A stretch of 64,000 nt of DNA from Burkholderiales bacterium. Lineage in GTDB: Bacteria; Pseudomonadota; Gammaproteobacteria; Burkholderiales; UBA6910. The translations under genes were made by a program, and so were the position numbers. The stretch is taken from assembly GCA_026005015.1 (NCBI GenBank), contig BPKG01000004.1, positions 124,001-188,000 of the forward strand, given 5' to 3'. Positions 8,993-18,460 of the stretch are shown one piece after another. The notes beneath the pieces were generated by a model. The model searched no databases. It saw nothing but the letters and a program-made list of their open reading frames with translations, and was not told the origin of the DNA. The stretch's first letter is position 1, and the number at the start of each line of letters is the position of its first letter.

Positions 8993-10450
8993 ATGAAGCG
9001 CCTGCTGCGGGTCCTCCACGCCTTCAGCCTGGTGGCGATGCTGTTCGCCGTCACCATGCTGCTGCCGCTCCTCATCTCCTTCCTCACCCGCGACGGCGCG
9101 CTCCGCATCTACGACCAGGCGGTGCTCGCGACGCTCTCCACGGGCGGCGTCCTATGGCTCGCCACCCGCCGCGCCCGGGGCGAGGTGGAGGGCCGGGACG
9201 GCTTCCTGCTGGTGGCCATGGTTTGGTCGTTGCTGCCGGTGTTCGGGGCGCTGCCGCTGCTTCTCTACAATCCTTCCATGGGCTTCACCCGGGCCTATTT
9301 CGAAGCAGTCTCGGGGCTCACCGCCACCGGCGCCACCGTCATGTCGGGGCTGGACGAGCTTCCCATTTCCATCAACATCTGGCGCGGCCAGATGCAGTGG
9401 CTGGGGGGCATCGGCGTGATCGTGCTGGCGGTGGCCATCCTGCCCATGCTGGGCGTGGGCGGGCGGCAACTGCTCAAGGCCGAGATCCCGGGCCCCATGA
9501 AGGAGACCAAGCTCACCCCCCGCATCGCCGAGACGGCCAAGGGCCTGTGGCTGGTCTACTTCCTGCTGACGCTCGCCTGCCTGGGCGCCTACTGGGCGGG
9601 AGGGATGCCGTTCCCGGACGCCCTCATGCACAGCTTCACCACCATGGGGCTCGCGGGCTTTTCCAACCACGACTCGAGCTTCGGCCACTTCGACTCTCCC
9701 CTGTTGGAGGCGATCGCCATCGCCTTCATGCTGATCGCCGGCATCAACTTCGGCTCCCACTTCCTGGCCCTGCGCCGACGCAGCCTCTGGCCCTACGTGG
9801 GCGACCCCGAGGCCCGCTGGTTCCTCGCCCTGATGGCGGCGGGGGTGCTAGTGGTGGCCCTGCACCTGTGGCTCTCGGGCACCTACGGCGATTTCCCGAC
9901 GGCGCTGCGCTACGCCGCCTTCAATACGGTGTCGGTGGCCACCACCACCGGCTACGCCACCGCCGATTTCGGCCAGTGGCCGGCCTTCGCCGGCTTCTTC
10001 ATGCTGTTCCTGGCGAGCTTCGCCACCTGCTCCGGCTCCACCGGGGGCGGCATCAAGATGATCCGCGCCCGGCTGCTCTACGCCCAGGTCTACCGGGAGT
10101 TCGTGCGCCTGGTGCACCCGAACGCCGTCTCGCCGGCGAAGATCGGCCAGATGGTGGTTCCCAACCACATCATCTTCGCGGTGCTGGGCTTCTTTTTCAT
10201 CTTCATTGCCACCCTCACCACCATGACCCTGCTCATGATGGCCAGCGGCCTGGACGAGGTGACCGCCATCTCGGCGGTGGTGGCCACCCTGTGCAACGTC
10301 GGCCCCGGCCTGGGCGCGGTGGGGCCGGCGTCCAACTTTTCCGTGCTCAACGACTTCCAGATCTGGCTGGGCAGCATCGCCATGCTGCTCGGCAGGCTGG
10401 AGCTCTTCGCCCTGTTCCTCCTGCTCACGCCGGTGTTCTGGCAGCGTTAG
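8993..10450 (+). CDS. trkH: Trk system K+ uptake membrane protein TrkH, first copy
   Basis: The 485-residue integral membrane protein contains the repeated pore elements of the Trk/Ktr/HKT family: [54 protein letters not shown] and [17 protein letters not shown], each with a selectivity-filter glycine. TrkH dimers import K+ under TrkA control. The gene is followed 20 bp later by a second full-length trkH of the same size. Confidence 0.96.
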   Translation: MKRLLRVLHAFSLVAMLFAVTMLLPLLISFLTRDGALRIYDQAVLATLSTGGVLWLATRRARGEVEGRDGFLLVAMVWSLLPVFGALPLLLYNPSMGFTRAYFEAVSGLTATGATVMSGLDELPISINIWRGQMQWLGGIGVIVLAVAILPMLGVGGRQLLKAEIPGPMKETKLTPRIAETAKGLWLVYFLLTLACLGAYWAGGMPFPDALMHSFTTMGLAGFSNHDSSFGHFDSPLLEAIAIAFMLIAGINFGSHFLALRRRSLWPYVGDPEARWFLALMAAGVLVVALHLWLSGTYGDFPTALRYAAFNTVSVATTTGYATADFGQWPAFAGFFMLFLASFATCSGSTGGGIKMIRARLLYAQVYREFVRLVHPNAVSPAKIGQMVVPNHIIFAVLGFFFIFIATLTTMTLLMMASGLDEVTAISAVVATLCNVGPGLGAVGPASNFSVLNDFQIWLGSIAMLLGRLELFALFLLLTPVFWQR

Positions 10451-10470
10451 GTCGCGCGGAGGTCTCCCCG

Positions 10471-11928
10471 ATGAACCGACTGCTGGTGGTCTCCCGTCTG
10501 CTCAGCCTGGTGATCGTCATCTTCGGCCTCACCATGCTGTTTCCGGTATTGGTTTCCTTGATTTACGACGACGACGGCCTTTACGCCTTCATCAAGGGAC
10601 TGTCCATCTGCCTGGTGGCCGGCGGACTGCTTTGGCTCGCCACCCACCGGTACACGCGCGAACTCCAAGTGCGGGACGGCTTCCTGCTGGTGGCCCTGGC
10701 GTGGCTCGCGCTGCCCGCCGTCGCGGCCGTTCCCTTCATGCTCCATTTCCCGCAGCTTTCCTTCACCGACGCCTACTTCGAGGCGGTGTCCGGCCTCACC
10801 ACCACCGGTGCCACCATCTTCGAGGGATTGGACGGTTTCCCGCCCTCCATCAACCTCTGGCGCGGGGAGCTGCAGTGGCTCGGGGGCATGGGCATTCTGG
10901 TGCTGGCGGTGGCGATCCTACCCCTGCTCGGCGTCGGCGGCAGCCAGATCTTCAAGGCCGAGACGCCGGGCCCGATGAAGGACACCAAGCTCACGCCGCG
11001 GATCACCGAGACCGCCCGCGGCCTGTGGCTGGTGTACTTCATTCTCACCCTGGCGTGCATCGGCGCCTACCGGCTCGCGGGCATGGGGTGGCTGGATGCC
11101 GTCATACACGCCTTCACCACCTTGAGCCTGGGCGGCTATTCGACCCACGACGCGAGCTATGGCTTTTTCGCCTCGCCGGCGATCGAGGCGGTCACGATCC
11201 TGTTCATGCTGCTCGCCGGCCTGAACTTCGGCAGTCACTTCCTGGCGTTCCGCCGCTTGAGCTTCGCGCCCTACCGGCACGACCCGGAGCTGGGCTGGTA
11301 TTTCCTGGTGCTGGCGGCAAGTTGCGTCGGGATCGCCCTGTACCTGTGGCTCGCCGGAACCTACGCCGACTTCGCCGCCGCGCTGCGCTATGCCGCCTTC
11401 AACACCGTGTCCATCGCCACCACCACCGGTTATGCCAACACCGACTACAACCAGTGGCCGATCTTCGCGTCCTTGTGGATGCTGTTCCTGGCAAGCTTCG
11501 TCTCCTGCTCCGGCTCCACCGGCAGCGGGATCAAGATGGCACGAGCGCTGTTGCTGTACAAACAGGTGTTCCGCGAGATGACCCGCATCATTCATCCCCA
11601 GGCCGTCGTGCCGGTGAAGCTGGGGGGCAACGTGGTGCCCAACACCGTGATCTACGCCGTGCTGTCCTTCAGCTTCCTGTGGATGGCCTCGGTAGTGGTC
11701 ATGACCCTGCTTCTCTCCGCCTCCGGGCTGGAGATCGTGAGCGCCTTCACCGCGGTCATCGCCTGCATCACCAACACCGGCCCGGGACTGAACCAGGTGG
11801 GGCCCGCCACCAACTATGCTTCCCTTACCGACTTCCAGACCTGGGTGTGCTCCTTCGCCACGGTGCTGGGCCGGCTGGAGCTGTTCACCCTGTTCATCCT
11901 CTTGAACCCCGCTTTCTGGCACAAGTAG
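10471..11928 (+). CDS. trkH: Trk system K+ uptake membrane protein TrkH, second copy
   Basis: This 485-residue TrkH starts [20 protein letters not shown] at an ATG preceded by GGAGGT. It has the same four filter segments as its neighbour ([72 protein letters not shown]). It is clearly homologous to the first copy along its whole length but diverged at many positions, so this is an old tandem duplication. The second filter differs (TLSLGG against TMGLAG), which could alter ion selectivity or affinity; that is inference. Confidence 0.95.
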   Translation: MNRLLVVSRLLSLVIVIFGLTMLFPVLVSLIYDDDGLYAFIKGLSICLVAGGLLWLATHRYTRELQVRDGFLLVALAWLALPAVAAVPFMLHFPQLSFTDAYFEAVSGLTTTGATIFEGLDGFPPSINLWRGELQWLGGMGILVLAVAILPLLGVGGSQIFKAETPGPMKDTKLTPRITETARGLWLVYFILTLACIGAYRLAGMGWLDAVIHAFTTLSLGGYSTHDASYGFFASPAIEAVTILFMLLAGLNFGSHFLAFRRLSFAPYRHDPELGWYFLVLAASCVGIALYLWLAGTYADFAAALRYAAFNTVSIATTTGYANTDYNQWPIFASLWMLFLASFVSCSGSTGSGIKMARALLLYKQVFREMTRIIHPQAVVPVKLGGNVVPNTVIYAVLSFSFLWMASVVVMTLLLSASGLEIVSAFTAVIACITNTGPGLNQVGPATNYASLTDFQTWVCSFATVLGRLELFTLFILLNPAFWHK

Positions 11929-12018
11929 CGGACCCGCCCCGATCCCGCTACCATTGCCTTGTATGCACCGCACAATCCGGAACGTGTTTTCTGCGCTCGA
12001 TAAGAAAGGGCCGCGCCC

Positions 12019-13731
12019 GTGAATCGGGCTTTGCGCCAGGACGCCGCGGACGGCGCCGACTTGCGCCGACTCTTCGATCCGTTCGGGGTCGTCGAATCTC
12101 TAGAAGAAGTTCGGCAGGCCTGGCTGGCCCATCCCGCGGAGCTCGCCGAGGCGCTTGTGGAAGCTGCCCGGGGCTTCGCCGAGGTCAACATCCAAGTGCT
12201 CAACCTCGCTGCCTGGACCGGGGGGGCCGGCACCCACGAGGCAGTGGCCGAAGACGAGCGCTTCGCCGACCCGCTCTGGTCCGCGGTGCCGGCGTTCGCC
12301 CTTATTCGCGACAACTACCTCCACTTCACCCACTGGCTGGAGGACGCCATCTATCGCACCCCCGGCGTGCCGGCGCGGCAACGGCGCCGGGCGGCGTTCT
12401 GGGCCCGCCAGTGGCTGAACGCCATCGCCCCCACCAACTTCCTTCCCACCAACCCGGTGGCCTTGCGCAAGGCCGCCGAGAGCGGAGGCATGAGCCTCGT
12501 CCAGGGCTGGCGCAATTTCTTGGACGACCTGCGGGCGGGCGACGTGCAGATGGTGGACCCGAGCGCCTTCCGTGTGGGGGTCAACCTGGCCACCACCCCC
12601 GGGGCGGTGGTGTTCCGCAACGCCCTGGTGGAGGTGCTGCACTACCGGGCCACCACCGAGCGGGTGCGGGAAATCCCGGTGCTCATCGTGGCGCCGTGGA
12701 TCAACAAGTACTACGTCCTGGACTTAAGACCGGAGAACAGCCTGATCCGCCACCTGGTGGACCAGGGCTTCGACGTGTACGCGACGAGCTGGAAGAACCC
12801 GGGCCCGGAGCTGGCGGACAGCACGTTCGACGATTACATGATCGATGGGGTGCTGAAGGCGATCGATGTGGCTCGAAGCATTTCCGGCGCCCCCCGGGTC
12901 CACGCCGTGGGCTATTGCCTGGGGGGCACGGCCCTCGCCGCCCTCATGGCCTGGCTCCATCGTCGCCACGAAGACAATCCCGGCGAGCACCCGATCGCCC
13001 ACTGGACCCTGTTCGCCTCCCTGGTGGACTTCTCCCGGCCCGGCGCCATCGAGGTCTTCATCGACGAGGAGAGCGTCGAGTTCCTGGAGCGCCTGATGGC
13101 GCACCAGGGAGGCCTGGGGGGCCGGCAGATGGCCTGGTCGTTCCGCATGCTGCGGCCCAACAGCCTCGTCTGGCGCTACGTGGTGCACGGCTATCTCTAC
13201 GGCGAAAAGCCCCGCCCCCTGGACGTATTGTATTGGAACACCGACACCACCCGGCTGCCCCGCGCCATGCACAGCTTCTACCTGCGAGAGTTCTACCTGG
13301 CCAACAAGCTGGCCCAGAAGGACGCCCTCGAGCTGGCGGGGCTGCCCATCGATCTGGGACGCATCCGGCAACCCCTCTACTGCGTAGGTTGCGAAGAGGA
13401 TCACATCGTGCCCTGGAAGGCGGCCTTCGAGGTCTGCCGCCTGGTTTCCGGGCCGGTGCGCTTCACTCTCTCCAGCTCGGGACACATCCTCGGCATCGTC
13501 AATCCTCCCGTGGAGCCGTCGAAGCGCCATTACTGGACCGGGGAGGCCGCCGGGGAAGCGCGGGCCGAAGAGTGGCGCCAGCGCCAGAAGCGTCTGCCCG
13601 GCACCTGGTGGCAGGATTGGATTCCCTGGCTCGCCGAGGAATGCGGCCCCCTCAAGGCGCCGCCTCCCCTCGCCACGGCAGAATACCCCCAGCTCGCCGA
13701 GGCCCCGGGCGACTACGTGCTGGAACCCTAG
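12019..13731 (+). CDS. phaC: Class I poly(3-hydroxyalkanoate) synthase
   Basis: The 570-residue protein has the PhaC N-terminal domain ([24 protein letters not shown]) and an alpha/beta-hydrolase catalytic domain. The lipase-like box is GYCLGGT with the catalytic Cys near residue 301; the Asp and His are in EEDHIVPW and [12 protein letters not shown]. It polymerises hydroxyacyl-CoA into PHA storage polyester at granule surfaces. The GTG start is preceded by AAAGGG. No phaA, phaB or phasin gene is adjacent. Confidence 0.95.
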   Translation: MNRALRQDAADGADLRRLFDPFGVVESLEEVRQAWLAHPAELAEALVEAARGFAEVNIQVLNLAAWTGGAGTHEAVAEDERFADPLWSAVPAFALIRDNYLHFTHWLEDAIYRTPGVPARQRRRAAFWARQWLNAIAPTNFLPTNPVALRKAAESGGMSLVQGWRNFLDDLRAGDVQMVDPSAFRVGVNLATTPGAVVFRNALVEVLHYRATTERVREIPVLIVAPWINKYYVLDLRPENSLIRHLVDQGFDVYATSWKNPGPELADSTFDDYMIDGVLKAIDVARSISGAPRVHAVGYCLGGTALAALMAWLHRRHEDNPGEHPIAHWTLFASLVDFSRPGAIEVFIDEESVEFLERLMAHQGGLGGRQMAWSFRMLRPNSLVWRYVVHGYLYGEKPRPLDVLYWNTDTTRLPRAMHSFYLREFYLANKLAQKDALELAGLPIDLGRIRQPLYCVGCEEDHIVPWKAAFEVCRLVSGPVRFTLSSSGHILGIVNPPVEPSKRHYWTGEAAGEARAEEWRQRQKRLPGTWWQDWIPWLAEECGPLKAPPPLATAEYPQLAEAPGDYVLEP

Positions 13732-13811
13732 CGGCTCACGCAAGTCCGCCCCCCAGGGCGCGGGCAGCAGCGCAAATTGTGGCGTTCCGGCCAGGGGACT
13801 ACAATAATCGC

Positions 13812-14372
13812 ATGGGGTCCATCAATCTCACTCACCACTTCCTGATCGCCATGCCCAACATGGCGGATCCGTTTTTTTCGCGGACCCTGACCTACATCTG
13901 CGAGCACAACGAGCAGGGGGCCCTGGGGCTGGTGGTCAACCGCCCCATCGACATGACCCTGGAAGCGTTGTTCGAGCAGATCAGCGTGCCTCTCGCCCGG
14001 GAGGATCTGCGCGCAGTCCCGGTGCACTTCGGCGGGCCGGTGCAGATGGACCGGGGTTTCGTCCTCCATCGTCCGGTGGGCGAGTGGCAGTCCACCATGC
14101 CGGTGCAGGACGACATCGGGCTCACCACGTCCAAGGACATCCTCCAGGCGGTGGGGCGGGGCGAAGGACCCCGCAGCCTCCTGGTGACCCTGGGCTACGC
14201 CGGCTGGGCGCCCGGGCAACTGGAGCAGGAGATCTCCCAGAACGCCTGGCTCACGGTGCGGGCCCAACCCAGCGTCATTTTCGACCTGCCCCCCGAGGAG
14301 CGGCTGCCGGCGGCCATGGAGCTGCTGGGCATCGACTTCGCCAGGCTCTCCGACGACGCCGGTCACGCCTGA
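13812..14372 (+). CDS. yqgE: YqgE/AlgH family protein
   Basis: The 186-residue protein starts [45 protein letters not shown], the diagnostic YqgE opening, and keeps the [14 protein letters not shown] and [15 protein letters not shown] segments. Its molecular role is not established; in Pseudomonas the homologue AlgH was linked to alginate regulation. It is followed after 4 bp by ruvX, a very common gene pair. Confidence 0.95.
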   Translation: MGSINLTHHFLIAMPNMADPFFSRTLTYICEHNEQGALGLVVNRPIDMTLEALFEQISVPLAREDLRAVPVHFGGPVQMDRGFVLHRPVGEWQSTMPVQDDIGLTTSKDILQAVGRGEGPRSLLVTLGYAGWAPGQLEQEISQNAWLTVRAQPSVIFDLPPEERLPAAMELLGIDFARLSDDAGHA

Positions 14373-14376
14373 GGCG

Positions 14377-14817
14377 ATGCATCCGGAGCGGGGCACCGTT
14401 CTGGCCTTCGATTTCGGCGCGAAGCGCGTCGGCGTGGCCGTGGGCGACGCGGCCCTCAAGCTCGCCCATCCCCTCACCGTCATCCATGGGGAGGGCAGCG
14501 CCCGCCGCTTTCAGGCCATCGCCGCCCTGGTGCGGGAATGGCGCCCGGTGCTGCTGGTGGTGGGAGCCCCCGTGCGGGAGGACGGCACCGCCCACCCCAT
14601 GGGAGAGCGCTGCCGGCGCTTCGCCCGGCGGCTCGCCGGGCGCTTCCGGCTTCCGGTGGCGGTGGTGGACGAGCGGCTCACCTCCTGGTCGGCCGAAGAG
14701 GCCCTGATCCGGGCGGGCGCCTCCCCCGGAAAGCGGCGGGCGCTGCTGGACGCCGCCGCGGCTCAGACCATCCTGGAAAGCTACTTCGCCGAGCCGCATC
14801 TCGCCAAAAAACCTTGA
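14377..14817 (+). CDS. ruvX: Putative pre-16S rRNA nuclease YqgF/RuvX
   Basis: The 146-residue RNase H-fold protein has FDFGAKRVGVAVGD with the first catalytic Asp, VVGAPVREDG, and VVDERLTSWSAEEAL with further acidic residues, ending with a DAAAAQTIL helix that supplies the last Asp. The family processes 16S rRNA 5' ends; an older name is Holliday-junction resolvase-like protein. It is the second gene of the yqgE-ruvX-pyrR-pyrB-pyrC' run. Confidence 0.95.
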   Translation: MHPERGTVLAFDFGAKRVGVAVGDAALKLAHPLTVIHGEGSARRFQAIAALVREWRPVLLVVGAPVREDGTAHPMGERCRRFARRLAGRFRLPVAVVDERLTSWSAEEALIRAGASPGKRRALLDAAAAQTILESYFAEPHLAKKP

Positions 14818-14855
14818 TAGAATCGGCCCTTTCCCGGCGAGCGAGACAGGGCCCC

Positions 14856-15362
14856 ATGGGGATCACCCAGCTTCCCGAAGTCGGCGAGCTTCTGGCGCGG
14901 CTCGAAGCGGCCATGCGCGCCGAGGTGAGCGAGAACACCGCCCTGGTGGGCATCCACACCGGCGGCGTGTGGGTGGCCGAGCGGCTGCACGCGGCCCTCG
15001 GCATCCGTTTCCCCCTGGGCACCCTGGACGTGTCTTTCTACCGGGACGACTACGAGCAGCGGGGACTGCACCGGGAAGTGAAGCGCTCCTCCATTCCCTT
15101 CGAGGTGGAAGGGCGGGACCTCATCCTGGTGGACGACGTGCTATACACGGGGCGCACCATCCGCGCCGCCATGAACGAGCTGTTCGACTACGGCCGGCCG
15201 GCCCGCATTCGCCTCGCCGCCCTCCTCGACCGGGGCGGGCGGGAGCTGCCCATCTGCCCTCAGTTCGTCGGCGCCCAGGTCGCCCCCGCCCAGGACGAGC
15301 TGATCGCCTTGATCCGCACCGAGGACGGCGAGCTGCGCCTCGCTATCGAGCCCAGGCAGTAA
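14856..15362 (+). CDS. pyrR: PyrR family protein / uracil phosphoribosyltransferase
   Basis: The 168-residue type I phosphoribosyltransferase starts at ATG 14856. The PRPP loop is LILVDDVLYTGRTIRAAMNEL, and LDVSFYRDDY and LLDRGGRELPI match PyrR. In Gram-positives PyrR is an RNA-binding attenuator; in Proteobacteria it is commonly encoded before pyrB and its regulatory role there is less clear. I see no obvious attenuator hairpin in the short gap to pyrB. Confidence 0.93.
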   Translation: MGITQLPEVGELLARLEAAMRAEVSENTALVGIHTGGVWVAERLHAALGIRFPLGTLDVSFYRDDYEQRGLHREVKRSSIPFEVEGRDLILVDDVLYTGRTIRAAMNELFDYGRPARIRLAALLDRGGRELPICPQFVGAQVAPAQDELIALIRTEDGELRLAIEPRQ

Positions 15363-15443
15363 AGGAGTACGGGCGGCCCCTTCAAGCGCCCCTTGGTCAA
15401 TGGGCGGGGTTGCCCTAAAATCTCGCAACCGCCGCCCGCGCCC

Positions 15444-16394
15444 ATGCAGCCCAACCCCCAGCTCAACCACGAGGGTGCGCTCCAGCACCTGCTCACCATC
15501 GAAGGGCTGCCCGCTTCCATTCTCACCCACATCCTGGACACCGCCGACTCCTTCGTCGGCGTGACCGAGCGGGAAGTGAAGAAGGTGCCCCTGCTGCGGG
15601 GCAAGGCCATCTTCAACCTGTTCTTCGAGCCTTCCACCCGCACCCGCACCACCTTCGAGATCGCCGCCAAGCGGCTGTCGGCGGACGTGGTCAACCTGCA
15701 CATCGCCGTCTCCTCCCAGACCAAGGGGGAGACGTTGCTGGACACGGTGGACAACCTCTCGGCCATGCAGGCGGACATGTTCGTCGTGCGCCACGCCCAG
15801 AGCGGCGCCGCCCACCTGATCGCCCGGCACGTGAAACCCGGCATCCACGTGATCAACGCCGGCGACGGGCGCCACGCCCACCCCACCCAGGCGCTCCTGG
15901 ACATGTACACCATCCGCCACTACAAGAAGGACTTCCGCGCCCTGCGGGTGGCGATCGTGGGGGACGTGCTCCACTCCCGGGTGGCCCGCTCCCAGATCCA
16001 CGCCCTCACCACCCTGGGGGTGGCGGAAGTTCGGGTGGTGGGCCCCCGCACCCTCATTCCGACCCTGGTGGAGCGCATGGGGGTGCGGGTGTACCACGAC
16101 ATGCGCGAAGGGCTGCGGGACGTGGACGTGGTGATGATGCTCCGGCTCCAGAACGAGCGCATGCACGGCTCGTTCCTGCCGAGCCCCCAGGAGTATTTCA
16201 AGCACTGGGGCCTCACCCACGATAAGCTCAAGCTGGCGAAACCCGACGCCATCGTGATGCACCCGGGGCCCCTCAACCGGGGCGTGGAAATCGACTCCAG
16301 CGTGGCCGACGGCCCCCAGTCGGTCATCCTGCCTCAGGTCACCTTCGGCATCGCGGTGCGCATGGCGGTCATGAGCATCCTGGCGGGGAACTAG
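15444..16394 (+). CDS. pyrB: Aspartate carbamoyltransferase catalytic subunit
   Basis: The 316-residue product from ATG 15444 ([17 protein letters not shown]) has the carbamoyl-phosphate site [11 protein letters not shown] and the later [12 protein letters not shown] and [12 protein letters not shown] segments. It joins carbamoyl phosphate to aspartate, the committed pyrimidine step. An upstream in-frame TTG at 15393 would add a poorly conserved extension and was not used. The downstream gene is a dihydroorotase-like partner, as in Pseudomonas ATCase complexes. Confidence 0.96.
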   Translation: MQPNPQLNHEGALQHLLTIEGLPASILTHILDTADSFVGVTEREVKKVPLLRGKAIFNLFFEPSTRTRTTFEIAAKRLSADVVNLHIAVSSQTKGETLLDTVDNLSAMQADMFVVRHAQSGAAHLIARHVKPGIHVINAGDGRHAHPTQALLDMYTIRHYKKDFRALRVAIVGDVLHSRVARSQIHALTTLGVAEVRVVGPRTLIPTLVERMGVRVYHDMREGLRDVDVVMMLRLQNERMHGSFLPSPQEYFKHWGLTHDKLKLAKPDAIVMHPGPLNRGVEIDSSVADGPQSVILPQVTFGIAVRMAVMSILAGN

Positions 16395-16480
16395 GACGGA
16401 TGGACCGCAGGGGCACGGAGCCTCCAGAGGAAAAGAAGATTCTTGAAGAAATTTTTCCGCGCTCCTGGGGCTGACGGGTC

Positions 16481-17755
16481 ATGAAGATTCACGTCAAAGG
16501 CGGCCGCCTGATCGACCCGGCGAGCGGCGTCGACCGGATCGCCGACCTCTACATCGCCGCGGGCCGGGTGGCCGCCGTGGGGGAGGTCCCGGAGGGCTTC
16601 CATGCGAACCGGGTGATCGACGCCGCGGGCCTCATCGTGTGCCCGGGGCTGGTGGACCTCTCGGCCCGGCTGCGGGAGCCGGGGTACGAATACAAGGCGA
16701 CCCTGGAGTCGGAGATGCAGGCGGCCATCGCCGGCGGCGTCACCAGCCTGGCCTGCCCCCCCGACACCGATCCGCCCCTGGACGAGCCGGGGCTGGTGGA
16801 GATGCTCAAGCACCGGGCCCGGCTGCTCAACCAGGCCCACGTCTATCCCATCGGCGCCCTCACGGTGGGGCTCGCGGGCGAGCGGCTCACCGAGATGTCC
16901 CAGCTCGCCGAGGCGGGATGCGTCGCCTTTTCCCAGGCGGACGTGCCCATCGTCGACACCCTGGTGCTCATGCGGGCGATGCAGTACGCGGCCACCTTCG
17001 GCTTCAGCGTGTGGCTGCAGCCCCAGGATCCGTTCCTCGCCCGGGCGGGCGTGGCCCACGACGGGGAAGTGGCGACCCGGCTGGGGCTGCCCCCCCTGCC
17101 CGCCTGCGCCGAGGTGATCGACCTGGAGCGCATCCTGCTCCTCGTGCGCGAAACCGGCGCCCGGGTGCACCTGTGCCGGGTCTCCCACGCCGAGACCCTG
17201 CGGCGCATCGCCGCGGCCCGCGCCGAGGGACTTCCCGTCACTTGCGACGTCTCCATCCATCACCTGCACCTGTGCGAGATCGACCTGGGCTTTTTCGACT
17301 CCAACTGCCGGCTGAACCCGCCCCTGCGCAGCCTGCGGGACCGGGACGCCCTGCGGGAGGCGCTGGCGAGCGGGGTGGTGGACGCGGTCTGCTCCGACCA
17401 TACGCCGGTGGACGACGACGCGAAGCAGTTTCCCTTCGCCGAAGCGGCCCCAGGGGCGACGGGGCTGGAGCTGCTCCTGCCCCTCACCCTCAAATGGGCC
17501 GAGGAGGCGCGGGTGCCCCTGATGCGGGCGCTTGCCCGCCTCACCCGGGACCCGGCGCGGATCCTGGGCATCGACGCGGGGACCCTGCGTCCCGGCGCTG
17601 TCGCCGACGTGTGCATCTTCGATCCCAAGGCGTCCTGGGTGGTGGAACCCGGGGCTCTCCACAGCCAGGGCAGGAACACCCCGTTCCTGGGGCTGGAGCT
17701 TTCCGGCCGCACCCGCTACACCCTGGTGGCCGGAAACGTGGTCTACGCGGCTTGA
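16481..17755 (+). CDS. pyrX: Non-catalytic dihydroorotase-like subunit (PyrC'/PyrX)
   Basis: The 424-residue protein has an amidohydrolase/dihydroorotase fold (LIDPASGVDRIADLYIAAGRV, CSDHTPVDDDAKQFPFAEAAPGATGLELLLPL). The metal-binding HxH expected after GLVD is replaced by SAR (GLVDLSARLREPG), so zinc binding and catalysis should be lost. That is the hallmark of PyrC', which in pseudomonads assembles with PyrB as a structural partner. An active PyrC must be encoded elsewhere. Confidence 0.9.
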   Translation: MKIHVKGGRLIDPASGVDRIADLYIAAGRVAAVGEVPEGFHANRVIDAAGLIVCPGLVDLSARLREPGYEYKATLESEMQAAIAGGVTSLACPPDTDPPLDEPGLVEMLKHRARLLNQAHVYPIGALTVGLAGERLTEMSQLAEAGCVAFSQADVPIVDTLVLMRAMQYAATFGFSVWLQPQDPFLARAGVAHDGEVATRLGLPPLPACAEVIDLERILLLVRETGARVHLCRVSHAETLRRIAAARAEGLPVTCDVSIHHLHLCEIDLGFFDSNCRLNPPLRSLRDRDALREALASGVVDAVCSDHTPVDDDAKQFPFAEAAPGATGLELLLPLTLKWAEEARVPLMRALARLTRDPARILGIDAGTLRPGAVADVCIFDPKASWVVEPGALHSQGRNTPFLGLELSGRTRYTLVAGNVVYAA

Positions 17756-18057
17756 ACGACCGGCCAATGGTTGGTGAGCCATCGGCCGCGGGCTCGAAAA
17801 GTGGCGCTATTCGGCAACAAGAAAACGCCCGCTAAATCAATCCCTCCTTCCCGGGCCGCCGATCCCTGTTGCATGCCGGCGACACGCGAGCGCCCTGATC
17901 CTCGGGCGGCCCGCCCGTCCGGCGCCTCGCTCGACTTTAACTCATTCATTTCAATAAAAAATAATCGTCCTGGCACGGATGTCGCTCAAGGCTGGGCGTG
18001 AACCGGAGCGGTTCACCTTTCCTCCCCCAATCCAACGCGAACGTTCAGGAGGTATCC
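17756..18057. other. Intergenic region before the small exported protein
   Basis: This 302-bp stretch holds no credible gene. The last 120 bases are notably AT-rich (17936-17966), followed by a sigma54-type promoter at 17971-17986 and a short leader to the next start. Confidence 0.6.
17971..17986 (+). promoter_or_regulatory. Candidate sigma54 (-24/-12) promoter
   Basis: TGGCACGGATGTCGCT fits the consensus TGGCACG-N4-TTGCA with one change in the -12 element; GG and GC are separated by the required 10 bases. The AT-rich block just upstream could bind IHF. Predicted transcription would begin near 17997, giving a leader of about 60 nt to the ATG at 18058. The cognate activator is not known. Confidence 0.6.
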
Positions 18058-18261
18058 ATGCCATCGAAAGAAGCGTCCCTGAAGCGAACCCTGCCCCCCG
18101 TGCTGCTCGCCCTCGCCATCGCGGGCATGGGCGCGGCTTATGCCGGCCCCACGGCCCAGGGCAAGGGCACCGTCTCCATTGAAAACCAGGGCGCGGGCCA
18201 GGAAACCCCGCCCGATTGCAAGAAGAATCCCGAGGACCCGCGGTGCAAGGAAAAGAAATAA
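18058..18261 (+). CDS. Small exported protein, unknown function
   Basis: This 67-residue protein has a strong ribosome-binding site (AGGAGGT, 18047-18053) before its ATG. A basic N-terminus and the hydrophobic stretch LPPVLLALAIAGMGAAYA end in a likely signal-peptidase site after AYA. The mature part is about 38 residues, polar, with two cysteines (PPDCKKNPEDPRCKEKK) that could form a disulfide. It is followed by its own terminator and preceded by a sigma54-type promoter, so it is probably a monocistronic, regulated transcript. I do not recognise the family. Confidence 0.75.
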   Translation: MPSKEASLKRTLPPVLLALAIAGMGAAYAGPTAQGKGTVSIENQGAGQETPPDCKKNPEDPRCKEKK

Positions 18262-18343
18262 CCCATTAACCCGTCGCCGTCGGAGGACAACGCAACCGCG
18301 GCTTTTCTCCTTCCTTCCTCCTCTCGTTGTCCTCCCTGAGTTG

Positions 18344-18373
18344 GGCGTGGTCTTTTCGGCCACGCCTTTTTTT
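18344..18373 (+). terminator. Rho-independent terminator
   Basis: A 7-bp stem GGCGTGG / CCACGCC (18344-18350 with 18360-18366) around a 9-base loop is followed by seven T residues. It closes the small exported protein transcript before prlC. Confidence 0.85.
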
Positions 18374-18460
18374 ATCCCGCCCGCGGGCCGAGGCGCGGGA
18401 CCGGACGCCCGGGCGGCCTCGGCTACAATACGCCTCTTCCGAGAAATCCTGAACCCGCCC

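Noticed and set aside
7343-9019. 558-residue minus-strand frame opposite trkA
   Set aside because: It is an antisense shadow of trkA and the inositol-phosphatase gene, rich in His/Gln/Val as such shadows are.
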